From CAG-533 sp022779465 (GTDB lineage: Bacteria > Bacillota_I > Bacilli_A > RF39 > UBA660): DNA of 39,116 nt. The notes beneath the pieces are model-generated. The model did no database searches, was not told the origin of the DNA, and saw only the letters and a list, made by a program, of their open reading frames with translations. The position numbers and the translations under genes are program-made. This document shows positions 17,318 through 26,911 of this stretch, one piece after another. Where the stretch lies: NCBI GenBank assembly GCA_022779465.1, contig JALFTB010000013.1, positions 1 through 39,116 of the forward strand. The letters are read 5' to 3'. Each line of letters begins with the position of its first letter. Within the stretch, counting starts at the first letter, position 1.

Positions 17318-18124
17318 ATGCCAGAATTACCAGAAGTTAGAACAGTTGCCAAAGTTCTAAAAAAGAATTTATTACATCAAAAAGTCACTAACATCAAAAT
17401 AATATATCCTAAAATAATCGAACAAACAAGTTTAGATTTATCTAACCTAATTGGTCATGAACTAAAAGATATTACTACTAAAGGTAAATATTTAATCTTT
17501 GACTTTGATAATCTATATCTAATAAGCCACTTAAGAATGGAAGGTAAATACTTTATCAAAAACATTAATGATGAAATAGTCAAACATGAACACATAATAA
17601 TTGAATTTGGTAATATTTCCTTAAGATATCACGACACTAGAAAGTTCGGTAGAATGTACTTAACTGAAAATCCTGACTCTTATGAAAGTTTACATAAATT
17701 AGGCCTTGAACCATTTTCTAAAGAAATGATACCAAGCTACCTAAAAGAAAAATTAAGTACCAAAAATATTCCTATCAAAGAAGCTTTATTAGATCAAACA
17801 ATTATCTCTGGTTTAGGAAACATCTATGCTAATGAAGTGTTATTTTCATCTAAAATAAATCCATTAAAACCAGCTAAAAATCTTACTGAAGAAGAATGTC
17901 AAAGTATCATAGATAACTCAGTAAATATCTTAAATAAAGCTATCACTTATGGAGGTACAACCATTAAAAGTTATACTTCATCACTAGGAGTAACTGGTTC
18001 TTATCAAGATTTCTTAAACGTTCATAAAAAAGAAAATGAACCATGTAAAATATGTAAGAATCCTATCAAAAATATTAAAGTAGGAGGACGAAGTACTTAT
18101 TACTGTCCTAACTGTCAAAAATAA
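17318..18124 (+). CDS. mutM: Formamidopyrimidine-DNA glycosylase
   Basis: The enzyme excises 8-oxoguanine and FaPy and nicks the abasic site. The 268 residues start with PELPEV (catalytic Pro2, Glu3). Lys57 is in TKGKYL, the H2TH region is DQTIISGLGNIYANEVLF, and the C-terminal zinc finger has CKIC and CPNC. All key residues are present. The polA-mutM pair is common in Bacillota and links two base-excision-repair steps; the seven-base gap indicates co-transcription. Confidence 0.96.
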   Translation: MPELPEVRTVAKVLKKNLLHQKVTNIKIIYPKIIEQTSLDLSNLIGHELKDITTKGKYLIFDFDNLYLISHLRMEGKYFIKNINDEIVKHEHIIIEFGNISLRYHDTRKFGRMYLTENPDSYESLHKLGLEPFSKEMIPSYLKEKLSTKNIPIKEALLDQTIISGLGNIYANEVLFSSKINPLKPAKNLTEEECQSIIDNSVNILNKAITYGGTTIKSYTSSLGVTGSYQDFLNVHKKENEPCKICKNPIKNIKVGGRSTYYCPNCQK

Positions 18125-18125
18125 C

Positions 18126-18158
18126 AAAACTATTTTCCAAAAGAAATAGTTTTTTTTC
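18126..18158 (+). terminator. Terminator of polA-mutM
   Basis: A perfect stem AAAACTATTT/AAATAGTTTT with an 8-base loop is followed by a T run, two bases after the mutM stop. Confidence 0.88.
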
Positions 18159-18198
18159 TAGTCATTTTATGGTAATATATATTATAGGGATGATTCAA

Positions 18199-19932
18199 GT
18201 GAGTGATAAAACATATATAATTCTTGGTATCGTTTATGGAGCCGTGGCAATTATTTTAATTGTCGTTGTTTTAGTGCTTATAAATAAGCATAATAAAAAA
18301 CAATACGAAGAAATCCTATCTAAACTTGAACGTAATAAAAATCTAATAATTTCCGGTAATATCTTAACTGAATTAAATAAAGTATCTTCTTTAATTAATA
18401 ATAAGGAACTAGAAAAAAAATATGAATCATGGCAAAAAAGATACAAACAAATCAAAGACGTTGATATTCCTTCCTTAACTAATGAATTAAATGATTTAGA
18501 TGAACTTATCAAAACTAAAAAAAGAAAAGCAATTAATGAAGCAAGTGCTAAATTAGAACTAGAAATCTACTATGTTAAAGCTAAAAGTGAATTCTTACTT
18601 AAAGAAATTAGAGAAATATCTTTATCAGAAACTAAGAATAGAGAAATTGTAACTAAACTAAAAAAAGATTATCGTGATATCTATTTAAAATATAATAATC
18701 ATAAAGATGACTATGAATCAATTTCTAAAACTATTGAACTACAATTTGAAAACATCGATAAATTATTTAATGCTTTTGAAATAGCCATGGAAAATAATGA
18801 CTATACTGAAGCTCCTAAAATCGTTAAAGCTCTAGGTGATAACATCGGTAACATTGAAATAGTTGTTAACGAAGCACCTACAATTATCCTAATGGGTAAA
18901 AAATTAATCCCATCAAAAATTGAAGATATACGTAATATTTATAATAAGATGACAAAAGAAGGATATGTCCTAGATTACTTAAATATTGATTACAATATCT
19001 CTGAATCAGAAAAGAAAATAGCCGATGTCTTTGATCGTTTAAAAGTTTTAAATCTAGCTGATTCAATCTTTGAATTAAAAACAATATTATCTTACTTTGA
19101 ATCACTTTATAATGATTTTGACAACGAAAGAGTATCTAAAAAAGAGTATGAAGAAAACTCACGTAAAATCGCTATTAAATGTAAAAAACTATTAGAAATA
19201 ATTAAAACCTTATCATCAAAAATCGAAGACATAAAATATAGTTATGATTTAACTGATGATGATGTTAAAATAATAGATGAATTAAATCTAAGTGTTAAAT
19301 CTATTCAAAATGATTATGAAATAATAGTTGAAAACTATCGTAGTAAATCATTTGCTTTCTCTAAATTAAATAAAGAACTTGAAAATTTATCTTCTAAACT
19401 TGCTGTAGATGAAGAAAAACTAGAACTAACTATTAAAAATTTAAGTAGTCTAAAAGAAGATGAATTAAGAGCACGTGATCAATTAACTGAAATTAAAATG
19501 ATCCTAAAAGATAGTAAATATCGCATCAATAGTTATAAATTACCAGTAGTTCCTAAAACATACTATATTGAATTATCAGAAGCAAATGATGCTCTAGATA
19601 TCATGATTGATGAATTAAGTAAAAAACCAATTTCAATTAAAACCTTAAATTTAAGAGTAGATACTGCCAGAGATTTAGTTTTAAAACTATATAAAAATAC
19701 TGTTGAAATTATTAAAAATGCTTCCTTAGCAGAAGAAACAATCGTTTATGGAAATCGTTTTAGAACCACTATCAAAATAGATAATGGATTAACCAAAGCT
19801 GAAAACTGTTTCTTTGAAGGTAAATACAAAGAATCTTTAGAACACGCCATTAATGCTATCTCTGAAGCAGATCCAACAATTCATAAAAAAATCTTAGAGA
19901 TTTCCAAAGAAAAGAAAAAAGAACTCGAATGA
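18199..19932 (+). CDS. ezrA: Septation ring formation regulator EzrA
   Basis: GTG 18199 lies 8 bases after AGGGA and is preferred; ATG 18190 and 18169 are in frame but lack an SD. The 577-residue protein has a short extracellular N terminus, one transmembrane helix (about 5-30) and a long cytosolic helical rod of spectrin-like repeats. The EzrA signature is near the start (NILTELNKVSSL, then KYESWQKRYKQI). EzrA binds FtsZ and tunes Z-ring number and position. The gene is monocistronic, with its own terminator. Confidence 0.9.
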   Translation: MSDKTYIILGIVYGAVAIILIVVVLVLINKHNKKQYEEILSKLERNKNLIISGNILTELNKVSSLINNKELEKKYESWQKRYKQIKDVDIPSLTNELNDLDELIKTKKRKAINEASAKLELEIYYVKAKSEFLLKEIREISLSETKNREIVTKLKKDYRDIYLKYNNHKDDYESISKTIELQFENIDKLFNAFEIAMENNDYTEAPKIVKALGDNIGNIEIVVNEAPTIILMGKKLIPSKIEDIRNIYNKMTKEGYVLDYLNIDYNISESEKKIADVFDRLKVLNLADSIFELKTILSYFESLYNDFDNERVSKKEYEENSRKIAIKCKKLLEIIKTLSSKIEDIKYSYDLTDDDVKIIDELNLSVKSIQNDYEIIVENYRSKSFAFSKLNKELENLSSKLAVDEEKLELTIKNLSSLKEDELRARDQLTEIKMILKDSKYRINSYKLPVVPKTYYIELSEANDALDIMIDELSKKPISIKTLNLRVDTARDLVLKLYKNTVEIIKNASLAEETIVYGNRFRTTIKIDNGLTKAENCFFEGKYKESLEHAINAISEADPTIHKKILEISKEKKKELE

Positions 19933-19942
19933 GTTCTTTTTA
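19915..19942 (+). terminator. Terminator of ezrA
   Basis: The stem AAAAGAACTC/GAGTTCTTTT with a GAAT loop overlaps the stop codon. Confidence 0.85.
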
Positions 19943-19947
19943 TTATA

Positions 19948-19972
19948 AAAAAAATAACTATATAGTTATTTT
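19948..19972 (-). terminator. Terminator of rpmB
   Basis: The palindrome AAATAACTA/TAGTTATTT lies directly after the rpmB stop; read on the minus strand it is followed by a T run. Confidence 0.75.
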
Positions 19973-20138
19973 AAGCATTTTTCTTTAATGTTCTAGCAGC
20001 TCTTGCAGTTAATCTAACTTTTACTCCATTAATTTTATAAGTTTGTAAATTAGGATTTTGTCTACTATTTGTTTTATTATTTGCATGAGAACTTAACTTT
20101 ACAAATAAAGGTTTAGCTTTTAATACATTTTTTGCCAT
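19971..20138 (-). CDS. rpmB: Ribosomal protein L28 (bL28), divergent N terminus
   Basis: This 55-residue gene begins at ATG 20138, seven bases after AAGGAGG. It matches L28 through SHANNKT, NPNLQTYKINGVKV and RLTARAARTLKK. The usual N-terminal Cys and TGK segment is replaced by MAKNVLKAKPLFVK, so the copy lacks the Cys found in zinc-binding L28. L28 binds 23S rRNA near the E site. It has its own promoter and terminator, divergent from dnaE. Confidence 0.88.
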   Translation of the reverse strand: MAKNVLKAKPLFVKLSSHANNKTNSRQNPNLQTYKINGVKVRLTARAARTLKKNA

Positions 20139-20169
20139 AGGTCTTCCTCCTTAATCAAAATTCTTTATG

Positions 20170-20199
20170 ATTTTATCATATATTCTTGATAAATGTCAA
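20170..20199 (-). promoter_or_regulatory. rpmB promoter
   Basis: On the minus strand TTGACA and TGATAAAAT are separated so that the -35 and TAAAAT are 18 bp apart, giving a strong promoter with an extended TG. Confidence 0.7.
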
Positions 20200-20215
20200 T
20201 GATTTTGACTATTTA

Positions 20216-20224
20216 TGTTATAAT
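20216..20224 (+). promoter_or_regulatory. dnaE promoter (TGT TATAAT)
   Basis: A consensus extended -10 lies 18 bases before ATG 20243, so the leader is about 12 bases and consists mainly of the AAGGAGG SD. It is divergent from, and close to, the rpmB promoter. Confidence 0.6.
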
Positions 20225-20242
20225 TGTCTTAAGGAGGCTCTT

Positions 20243-23101
20243 ATGAAATCATGTCTAAGTATTAAAACTGATTACAGCATTTTAACAAGTCTTATTAAAA
20301 TACCAGACTTAATTTCATATGCCATAAACAATCATATTGAAGCCCTAGGTATCATTGACGACAATTTATCATCATCAATGGAATTTATTTTAGAGTGTCA
20401 AAAAAACAATATAAAACCCTTAGTGTCACTCGAAGTAAACTATCAAAACAGTAAAATATATTTATATGCCAAAGATGAACAAGGACTACATAACTTATTT
20501 AAAATAAATACTATAATTTTAAATAATCCTTTAACTATAAATGACTTAAAAAAATACATCAATAATCTAATAATTATTTTACCATATAATTCAATTAAAC
20601 TATATGACGAATTAAAAGCCATAACGAACAACATCTTTATTGGTTATCAAACAAAACAAGAAAAACAATCAGCCTTAATCATAACAAACAAAATAATTTA
20701 CTTTAATCAAGCTTTATCTCTAACTAAAGAAGATACTAAATATCTAAACTATCTAAATATGATTAAAGACAATTTAACCTATGATACCTACCAAGATATC
20801 GATTATTCTAATAATTATCTTCATATCACTGAAGATGCCGATGAACTGATTAATCAGGTAAATATCACGATATCTCCAAGTAAAAACCTAATCCCACATT
20901 ATGATGAAAATATCAAAGATAGTTTTTCTTATTTAAAAACTTTATCTATTAAAGGACTAACTAAAAGATTAAATGGTAATGTTCCAAAAGAATATCAAGA
21001 AAGACTTCTTTATGAATTAGATGTTATAAATAAAATGAACTTTGTTGATTACTTTTTAATTGTTTATGATTACGTCAAATATTCAATTAAAAATAATATC
21101 TATGTTGGTCCCGGTAGAGGTTCTGCTGCTGGTTCTTTAGTTACATATTCACTGGGAATAACTTCAATTGACCCTTTAAAATATAATTTATTATTTGAAA
21201 GATTCTTAAATCCTGAACGAGTAACTATGCCAGACATTGATATCGACTTTGATGCCTCAAAAAGATATCTAGTAATCGACTATGTTAAAGAAAGATACGG
21301 TTCTAAAAGAGTAATGCCAATCATGACCTACGGAACTCTTACCTCTAAACAAGTCCTATTAAACGTATCCAAAATATTGAATATTGATATTTCTAAAATT
21401 AATAAATTAATTGATCCTAAAAAAACATTAAAAGAAAATCTAACTGAAGAAATAATTAAGATTTTAAATACTGACAAAAAAATAAAACAAGTATATTATG
21501 AATCTCTAAAATTAGAAGGATTAAAAAAACATATCAGTACCCATGCTGCTGGTGTTGTAATTTCTAAAGAAGATTTAGACGATATAATCCCAATCACTAA
21601 AAGTGGAGACGTATACCTCACTGGTTATACCATGAATTATTTAGAATCATTAGGTCTACTTAAAATGGACTTTTTAGCTATTAAAGATCTAACAACTATG
21701 GCTAGTATCATTGATAAATTACCAACTAAAATTAATATTAATAATATTGATTTAAATAATGAAGAAGTCCTAAATAGATTTAAAAATGCTAATACAACCG
21801 GTATCTTCCAATTTGAAAGTGCTGGTATGAAAAACTTTTTAAGAAAATTAAAACCTAATTCATTTAATGATTTAGTAGTAGCCTTAGCGTTATTTAGACC
21901 AGGACCTATGCAAAACATTGATTCTTTCATTAAAAGAAAAGAAGGAAAAGAAAAAGTAGAGTACATTGTTCCTGCTTTAGAACCTATCTTAAAAGAAACA
22001 TATGGTATTATCGTTTATCAAGAACAAATCATGCAAATCTTTAGAACCATTGCTTCATATAAAATGTCAGAAGCTGATTTAATCAGAAGAGCAATTTCTA
22101 AAAAGAAAGAAAAAATAATCATCGAGGAAAAAGAAAAATTTATTTTAAGAGCTGAAAAAAATGGTTACTCAAAAGAAATAAGTACTAAAATATATGACTT
22201 AATTTTAAAATTTGCTAATTATGGTTTTAACAAATCTCATTCAGTAGCGTATGCCTTAGTTGGTTATCAAATGATGTATCTAAAAGTAATATATCCTAAA
22301 ATATTTTATTCATGTTTATTAAATATTAATATTGGCTCTGTTACTAAAACTAAAGAATATATTGATGAAGCAAAATCATTAAATATTAAAATAGTTAAAC
22401 CAGATATTAATACAAGTTCTTATGATTATTATATAAATAATGATATAATCATGCCCCTTAGAGTAATTAAAAATATTGGAGATGTTGTCTCTCTAGAAAT
22501 ATTTGAAGAAAGAAAAAAATCTCCATATCAAGATTTCTTTGACTTTGTTTCCAGAATTTATAATAAAAATATAAACACTAAAACTATTGAAACATTAATA
22601 TATGCTGGAGCTTTAGATTCATTTAATCAAACTAGAAATACCTTAATAAATAATATCAAGCAAGCCTTAATATATGCTGAATTAGTTAGTGGCTTAGATA
22701 GTAACTTAGTAACAAAACCAAATCTTGAAATATATGAAGAATTACCATCAAATGAATTAATGAATAAAGAATTAGAACTATTTGGTTTCTATGTATCTAA
22801 TCATCCTGCTAGTAAATATAATGAAATAAAAATTATGAATATAAAAAATTATTTTGATAAAACTATTACTACTGTAGGTTTATTAGAAAGTATTAAAACA
22901 ATTAAAACTAAAAATAATGATACCATGGCCTTCTTAGAAATATCCGATGAAACAGGTTCCTTAAGTTATACATTATTCCCTAATAAAATAGCATATGCCA
23001 ACTTATTAAAAGTAGGGGACCTTTTAAAAATAAATGGACATGTTGAAAAAAGATATGATAAATATCAAATAATCGTTAATAAAATTGAAAAATTAAAATA
23101 G
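20243..23101 (+). CDS. dnaE: DNA polymerase III alpha subunit, DnaE type
   Basis: ATG 20243 follows AAGGAGG by five bases; a longer frame to 20186 would include the promoter. The 952-residue protein has an N-terminal PHP domain, the C-family polymerase core (GPGRGSAAGSL, PDIDIDFD with Asp331, Asp333 and Asp335, STHAAGVVIS, FQFESAGM), and a C-terminal OB fold. The PHP metal site is lost: IKTDYSIL stands where active PHP domains have HxHxxxS. In low-GC Gram-positives DnaE extends primers beside PolC; PolC is not in this window. Confidence 0.95.
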   Translation: MKSCLSIKTDYSILTSLIKIPDLISYAINNHIEALGIIDDNLSSSMEFILECQKNNIKPLVSLEVNYQNSKIYLYAKDEQGLHNLFKINTIILNNPLTINDLKKYINNLIIILPYNSIKLYDELKAITNNIFIGYQTKQEKQSALIITNKIIYFNQALSLTKEDTKYLNYLNMIKDNLTYDTYQDIDYSNNYLHITEDADELINQVNITISPSKNLIPHYDENIKDSFSYLKTLSIKGLTKRLNGNVPKEYQERLLYELDVINKMNFVDYFLIVYDYVKYSIKNNIYVGPGRGSAAGSLVTYSLGITSIDPLKYNLLFERFLNPERVTMPDIDIDFDASKRYLVIDYVKERYGSKRVMPIMTYGTLTSKQVLLNVSKILNIDISKINKLIDPKKTLKENLTEEIIKILNTDKKIKQVYYESLKLEGLKKHISTHAAGVVISKEDLDDIIPITKSGDVYLTGYTMNYLESLGLLKMDFLAIKDLTTMASIIDKLPTKININNIDLNNEEVLNRFKNANTTGIFQFESAGMKNFLRKLKPNSFNDLVVALALFRPGPMQNIDSFIKRKEGKEKVEYIVPALEPILKETYGIIVYQEQIMQIFRTIASYKMSEADLIRRAISKKKEKIIIEEKEKFILRAEKNGYSKEISTKIYDLILKFANYGFNKSHSVAYALVGYQMMYLKVIYPKIFYSCLLNINIGSVTKTKEYIDEAKSLNIKIVKPDINTSSYDYYINNDIIMPLRVIKNIGDVVSLEIFEERKKSPYQDFFDFVSRIYNKNINTKTIETLIYAGALDSFNQTRNTLINNIKQALIYAELVSGLDSNLVTKPNLEIYEELPSNELMNKELELFGFYVSNHPASKYNEIKIMNIKNYFDKTITTVGLLESIKTIKTKNNDTMAFLEISDETGSLSYTLFPNKIAYANLLKVGDLLKINGHVEKRYDKYQIIVNKIEKLK

Positions 23102-23111
23102 TTTTTATAAC

Positions 23112-23140
23112 TTGACTGAAACAGAACCTTATTATATAAT
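23112..23140 (+). promoter_or_regulatory. Strong sigma-A promoter of the glycine-rich protein gene
   Basis: TTGACT (23112-23117), an exact 17-bp spacer and TATAAT (23135-23140). It is among the best -35/-10 matches in the window, so high expression is likely. Confidence 0.8.
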
Positions 23141-23165
23141 TTTAATAGGAAAATAGGTGGAGAAG

Positions 23166-24632
23166 ATGAAAGAAAAATTTATTTCTCTATTCAATTTAAT
23201 CAAGAATAATAAAACTACTAGATATTTAGTGGTTTTATCTGTTTTGGTATTATTTGTTTTAGCACTAAATACAACTTACAGTGCTTTTACATCTAATAAC
23301 ACTAATAACTTAGCAAACGTAAAAGTGGCTGATTTATCATTTAATATAGCAGTAAATGGTACAGTAAGAGATATACTAACCGCACCTGCTAATAATGATG
23401 CCACCCAAACCCTAAAAATAACTTCTCTTAATAATTTCGGTGTGAAATATGAAGTCACTTATAAAGTATGTGCAACAAGTGCTTGTACCAGTTTTATTTC
23501 ACTACCAAGTGGTTTAAAAGTTAAATATTCTGACAATACGGCAGATCCTGTTAATGGAACAATTAGTGCTAATTCTTCTAAGATAATTACATTAGTAACT
23601 GAAAATAGTTCATCAACAACATATTATATAAAAATATTTATTAATGCTGGATATGAAAATAATACCTTAGCATTAACCAATCAAATAAATGAATCAACTA
23701 ATGATCAAGATGTAAAAATAGTTACAACTGTTGATGGGACAACAACAAATACTTTACCGACTAATGAAAACTATACTGTAACAACATCATGTAATGCTCC
23801 AGGCACAACATTAACATTTACTTGGAGTGGTTCAAAATGGGTTGGAAACGTAAGCGGTTTAAATAAAAAAGGTGTTACTTGTACTGCATACTTTACATTT
23901 GACGATGCATCATTCCCTAAATATACCTATAATGGTTCACTTCAATATACAGATGAAGGTAGTGGTAACTGGCATGTTAAATTTACAACAGGTGGAACTC
24001 TAACAATTGAAAAAGCTATGACCATAGATGTCTTCTTAGTTGGTGGCGGCTATGGTGGAGATGCTGGAATAGGTGGAAACACATGCTATGGTGGTAATGG
24101 TGGCCGTGGAGGCAACATCTATACAGTTTATAAACATAAAGTAACCGCTGGAACTTATACAATTACTATTGGTTCTGGAGGTTCATCTGGAAGTTCTGGT
24201 AGTGCCACAAGTGCTTTCTCACTTTCATCTGCAAGTGGTACAGCAGGTGCAGAAGGCGGAATTGGTGCATCAGTTGCTGGAAAAGATTCAGGCACTGCAA
24301 GACCTTCAACCGCTGGTTCAGATGGAGTATATGCCTTTGGCACATCAGATATAGATGGAGTTATGTATGCTGCTGGAGGCGGTGGCGCTGCTTGCGTAAA
24401 TACACAGTTTGTATGGACTAAGAATTTTGGTGGAGCAGAAAAACCAGGAGGAACAACAGGTGGTGGTCATGGAGCCCATGCCCAAGCCGAAGGTAGTGCA
24501 GCAACCAATAATACCGGATCAGGTGGCGGAGGCGGTGGAGCCGATGCCTCAGCAAACGGTGGTGGTGGCGCATATGGCTACCAAGGTGGTGCCGGAGGTT
24601 CTGGTGTCATAATTATCAGAAATGCACGATAA
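23166..24632 (+). CDS. Exported glycine-rich protein with TasA/camelysin-like N-terminal region
   Basis: ATG 23166 follows AGGTGGAG. The 488 residues begin with a basic stretch and a hydrophobic export segment (about 18-40; TTYSAFTSNNTNN), then a beta-rich region beginning ADLSFNIAVNG. This resembles SipW-exported TasA-type proteins. A second beta domain follows (about 180-260). From about 285 to the end it is glycine-rich (VFLVGGGYGGDAG through GGSGVIIIRNAR), matching the glycine-rich surface-domain pattern. No sortase motif is present. It may form extracellular fibres or matrix. Base composition of the last 600 bases is far less AT-rich than its surroundings, as Gly codons require. Confidence 0.7.
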   Translation: MKEKFISLFNLIKNNKTTRYLVVLSVLVLFVLALNTTYSAFTSNNTNNLANVKVADLSFNIAVNGTVRDILTAPANNDATQTLKITSLNNFGVKYEVTYKVCATSACTSFISLPSGLKVKYSDNTADPVNGTISANSSKIITLVTENSSSTTYYIKIFINAGYENNTLALTNQINESTNDQDVKIVTTVDGTTTNTLPTNENYTVTTSCNAPGTTLTFTWSGSKWVGNVSGLNKKGVTCTAYFTFDDASFPKYTYNGSLQYTDEGSGNWHVKFTTGGTLTIEKAMTIDVFLVGGGYGGDAGIGGNTCYGGNGGRGGNIYTVYKHKVTAGTYTITIGSGGSSGSSGSATSAFSLSSASGTAGAEGGIGASVAGKDSGTARPSTAGSDGVYAFGTSDIDGVMYAAGGGGAACVNTQFVWTKNFGGAEKPGGTTGGGHGAHAQAEGSAATNNTGSGGGGGGADASANGGGGAYGYQGGAGGSGVIIIRNAR

Positions 24633-24634
24633 AT

Positions 24635-24657
24635 AAAGACTTTTTAGTCTTTTTTTT
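24635..24657 (+). terminator. Terminator of the glycine-rich protein gene
   Basis: The stem AAAGACT/AGTCTTT is followed by a T run, three bases after the stop codon. Confidence 0.85.
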
Positions 24658-24682
24658 GTATAATAGATTTAGGTGATTAAAA

Positions 24683-25990
24683 ATGTTTGAATATATGGGA
24701 GACAGAATATCAAATGCAATAAAAAACATTAAAGGAATGGGTAGAATTACAGAAGACAATATTCAAGACGCTATCAAAGAAATTAGAATGGCCCTTCTTG
24801 AAGCCGATGTAAACTACGAAGTAGTAAAAGAATTTACTAAAAACGTTAAAGAAAAAGCTTTAGGTCAAAACGTAGAAAAAAACTTAAAACCCGAAGAATT
24901 ATTTATCAAAATCGTTAAAGATGAATTAATCTCCTTATTAGGAGAAAATTATTTACCATTAGAAACAAACAAAAATCCTACTATTATTATGTTAGTCGGA
25001 TTACAAGGTTCCGGTAAAACCACTACCTGTGGAAAAATAGCTAATCTAGTAAGAAAGAAAAATTCTAAGAAACCATTGTTAGTAGCTTGTGACATTTATA
25101 GACCAGCTGCTATCAATCAGTTAGTTGAAATCGGAAAAACCTTAAATATTCCTGTTTATACTGAAGGAAAAACCGATCCAAGAACGATCGTAACTAATGC
25201 TTTAAAGTATGCTAAAGAAAATAATAATGACTATATCATCATCGATACTGCCGGACGCCTTCACATCGATGAAACCCTAATGGATGAATTAAAAGATATT
25301 TCTGACATCGTTAAACCCCATGAGATAATCTTAGTAATTGATGCTATGATGGGACAAGATGCCATCAATGTTATTAAAGGATTTAATGAAAAATTAAATC
25401 TTACTGGAGCAATCCTTACTAAAATGGATGGAAACACCAAAGGTGGAGTAGCATTATCCGTAAGACATCTAACCAATATACCAATTAAATTTATTGGTGA
25501 TTCTGAAAAATTAGATGGCTTAACTGAGTTCTATCCCGAAAGAATGGCCGAAAGAATTCTTGATATGGGAGATATTCTTTCAATTGCAGAAAAAGCATCA
25601 AATGCAATTAGTGAAGAAGAAGCTAAAGACATGGCTAAGAAAATGAAGACCGGTAAATATGACCTTGAAGATTTCCTTGTCAATATGAAACAAATTCGTA
25701 AACTAGGACCTCTTGAAAATATCATTAAAATGTTACCAGGAGCTCGTAATATGGGATTAAATAATATTATTATTAACCCTAAAGATATGGCTCATGTTGA
25801 AGCAATAGTTTTATCCATGACCCCTTATGAAAGAAGACATCCAGAAGTTTTAAAAGCCTCAAGAAAGCAAAGAATTGCTAAAGGATCAGGAAGAACTGTT
25901 GAAGAAGTAAATAGATTATTAAAACAATTTGAACAAATGAAATTAATGATGAAACAAATGAGTAATGGAAACTTAAAAATGCCATTTTAA
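24683..25990 (+). CDS. ffh: Signal recognition particle protein Ffh (SRP54)
   Basis: The 435-residue GTPase targets nascent membrane and secreted proteins with SRP RNA to FtsY. N domain to about 90; G domain with GLQGSGKTT (106-114), DIYRPAA, DTAGRLH and TKMDG; M domain with SMTPYERRHPEVL, the RNA-binding SRKQRIAKGSGR, and a Met-rich tail ending GNLKMPF. AGGTGAT precedes ATG 24683. In many Bacillota ylxM lies upstream and rpsP downstream; neither is here. Confidence 0.97.
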   Translation: MFEYMGDRISNAIKNIKGMGRITEDNIQDAIKEIRMALLEADVNYEVVKEFTKNVKEKALGQNVEKNLKPEELFIKIVKDELISLLGENYLPLETNKNPTIIMLVGLQGSGKTTTCGKIANLVRKKNSKKPLLVACDIYRPAAINQLVEIGKTLNIPVYTEGKTDPRTIVTNALKYAKENNNDYIIIDTAGRLHIDETLMDELKDISDIVKPHEIILVIDAMMGQDAINVIKGFNEKLNLTGAILTKMDGNTKGGVALSVRHLTNIPIKFIGDSEKLDGLTEFYPERMAERILDMGDILSIAEKASNAISEEEAKDMAKKMKTGKYDLEDFLVNMKQIRKLGPLENIIKMLPGARNMGLNNIIINPKDMAHVEAIVLSMTPYERRHPEVLKASRKQRIAKGSGRTVEEVNRLLKQFEQMKLMMKQMSNGNLKMPF

Positions 25991-26006
25991 AAAAAGGAGG
26001 AATTAA

Positions 26007-26885
26007 ATGGATTTAGTTATCATGGCTGCCGGAATGGGTTCAAGATTCGGTGGTTTAAAACAAATTGAACCAATCGGACCAAATGGAGAATTTATTATAG
26101 ATTATAATATCTATGATGCAATTCAAAATGGATTCGATAGAGTAGTTTTAATCATCAAGAAAGAACAAGAAGAAATATTTAGAGAAACGATTGGTAAAAG
26201 ATTAGAACATCACGTTAAAGTAGAGTATGTCTATCAAGAACCAAATATCCCTGGAGTAACTATTGAAAGAACCAAACCTTGGGGAACCGCTCAAGCAATA
26301 TTATGTACTAAAGATACTGTTAAAGGACCATTTGCTGTTATTAATTCAGATGACTATTATGGTGCTGATTGCTTTAAAGTTTTGCATGACTTTTTAGTTA
26401 ATATTAAACCTAATGAATGTGGAACAGTAGGGTACAATGTTTTAAAAACAATTACTGAATCAGGAAGTGTTAAAAGAGGAGTGCTAGAAGAAAAAGATAA
26501 CATCGTAACCAAAATAACTGAATCATTAATTGAAAAGAAAGATAATAAAATATATGCTACTAAATTAGGAACTACAGAAACCATAGAAATACCATCAACT
26601 ACAAGAGTTTCTATGAATGCCTTAGCATTTACCCAAGACATCTTTAAACATCTAGAAACAGGCTTAAACCACTTTATTGAAACAGCTAAAGATCTAACTA
26701 AAGATGAATATCTAATCCCCGAATTAATCGAAAGTAAAATCGAAACAAAAGAACTAACTTTAAAAATGATTAATACCACTGCTCAGTGGTTTGGGATGAC
26801 CTATAAAGAAGATTTAGACATCGTTAAAGAAAAAATAAATAAATATATTAATGATGATTTATATCCAAATAATTTATGGCAATAA
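26007..26885 (+). CDS. Sugar-phosphate nucleotidyltransferase family protein
   Basis: The 292-residue protein has the nucleotidyltransferase signature MAAGMGSRFGGLKQ (6-19), followed by GPNGEFIIDYNIYDA, PWGTAQAI (substrate loop) and the metal motif NSDDYYG (about 113-119). It should transfer NMP to a sugar or alcohol phosphate, for envelope polymers or lipids; the exact sugar is unknown. AAGGAGGAATTAA gives a strong SD. It starts 16 bases after ffh with no terminator between, so the two are probably co-transcribed. Confidence 0.85.
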   Translation: MDLVIMAAGMGSRFGGLKQIEPIGPNGEFIIDYNIYDAIQNGFDRVVLIIKKEQEEIFRETIGKRLEHHVKVEYVYQEPNIPGVTIERTKPWGTAQAILCTKDTVKGPFAVINSDDYYGADCFKVLHDFLVNIKPNECGTVGYNVLKTITESGSVKRGVLEEKDNIVTKITESLIEKKDNKIYATKLGTTETIEIPSTTRVSMNALAFTQDIFKHLETGLNHFIETAKDLTKDEYLIPELIESKIETKELTLKMINTTAQWFGMTYKEDLDIVKEKINKYINDDLYPNNLWQ

Positions 26886-26911
26886 AAAAATAACCAAAGG
26901 GTTATTTTTTT
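26884..26911. terminator. Bidirectional terminator between convergent genes
   Basis: The stem AAAAAAATAACC/GGTTATTTTTTT with an AAAG loop serves the nucleotidyltransferase on plus and the stomatin-like gene on minus, overlapping the end of the latter. Confidence 0.85.

Noticed and set aside
24155..24612. Additional open frames on both strands across the glycine-rich region
   Set aside because: They are shadows of repetitive Gly codons (GGN) and lack SDs or recognisable proteins.
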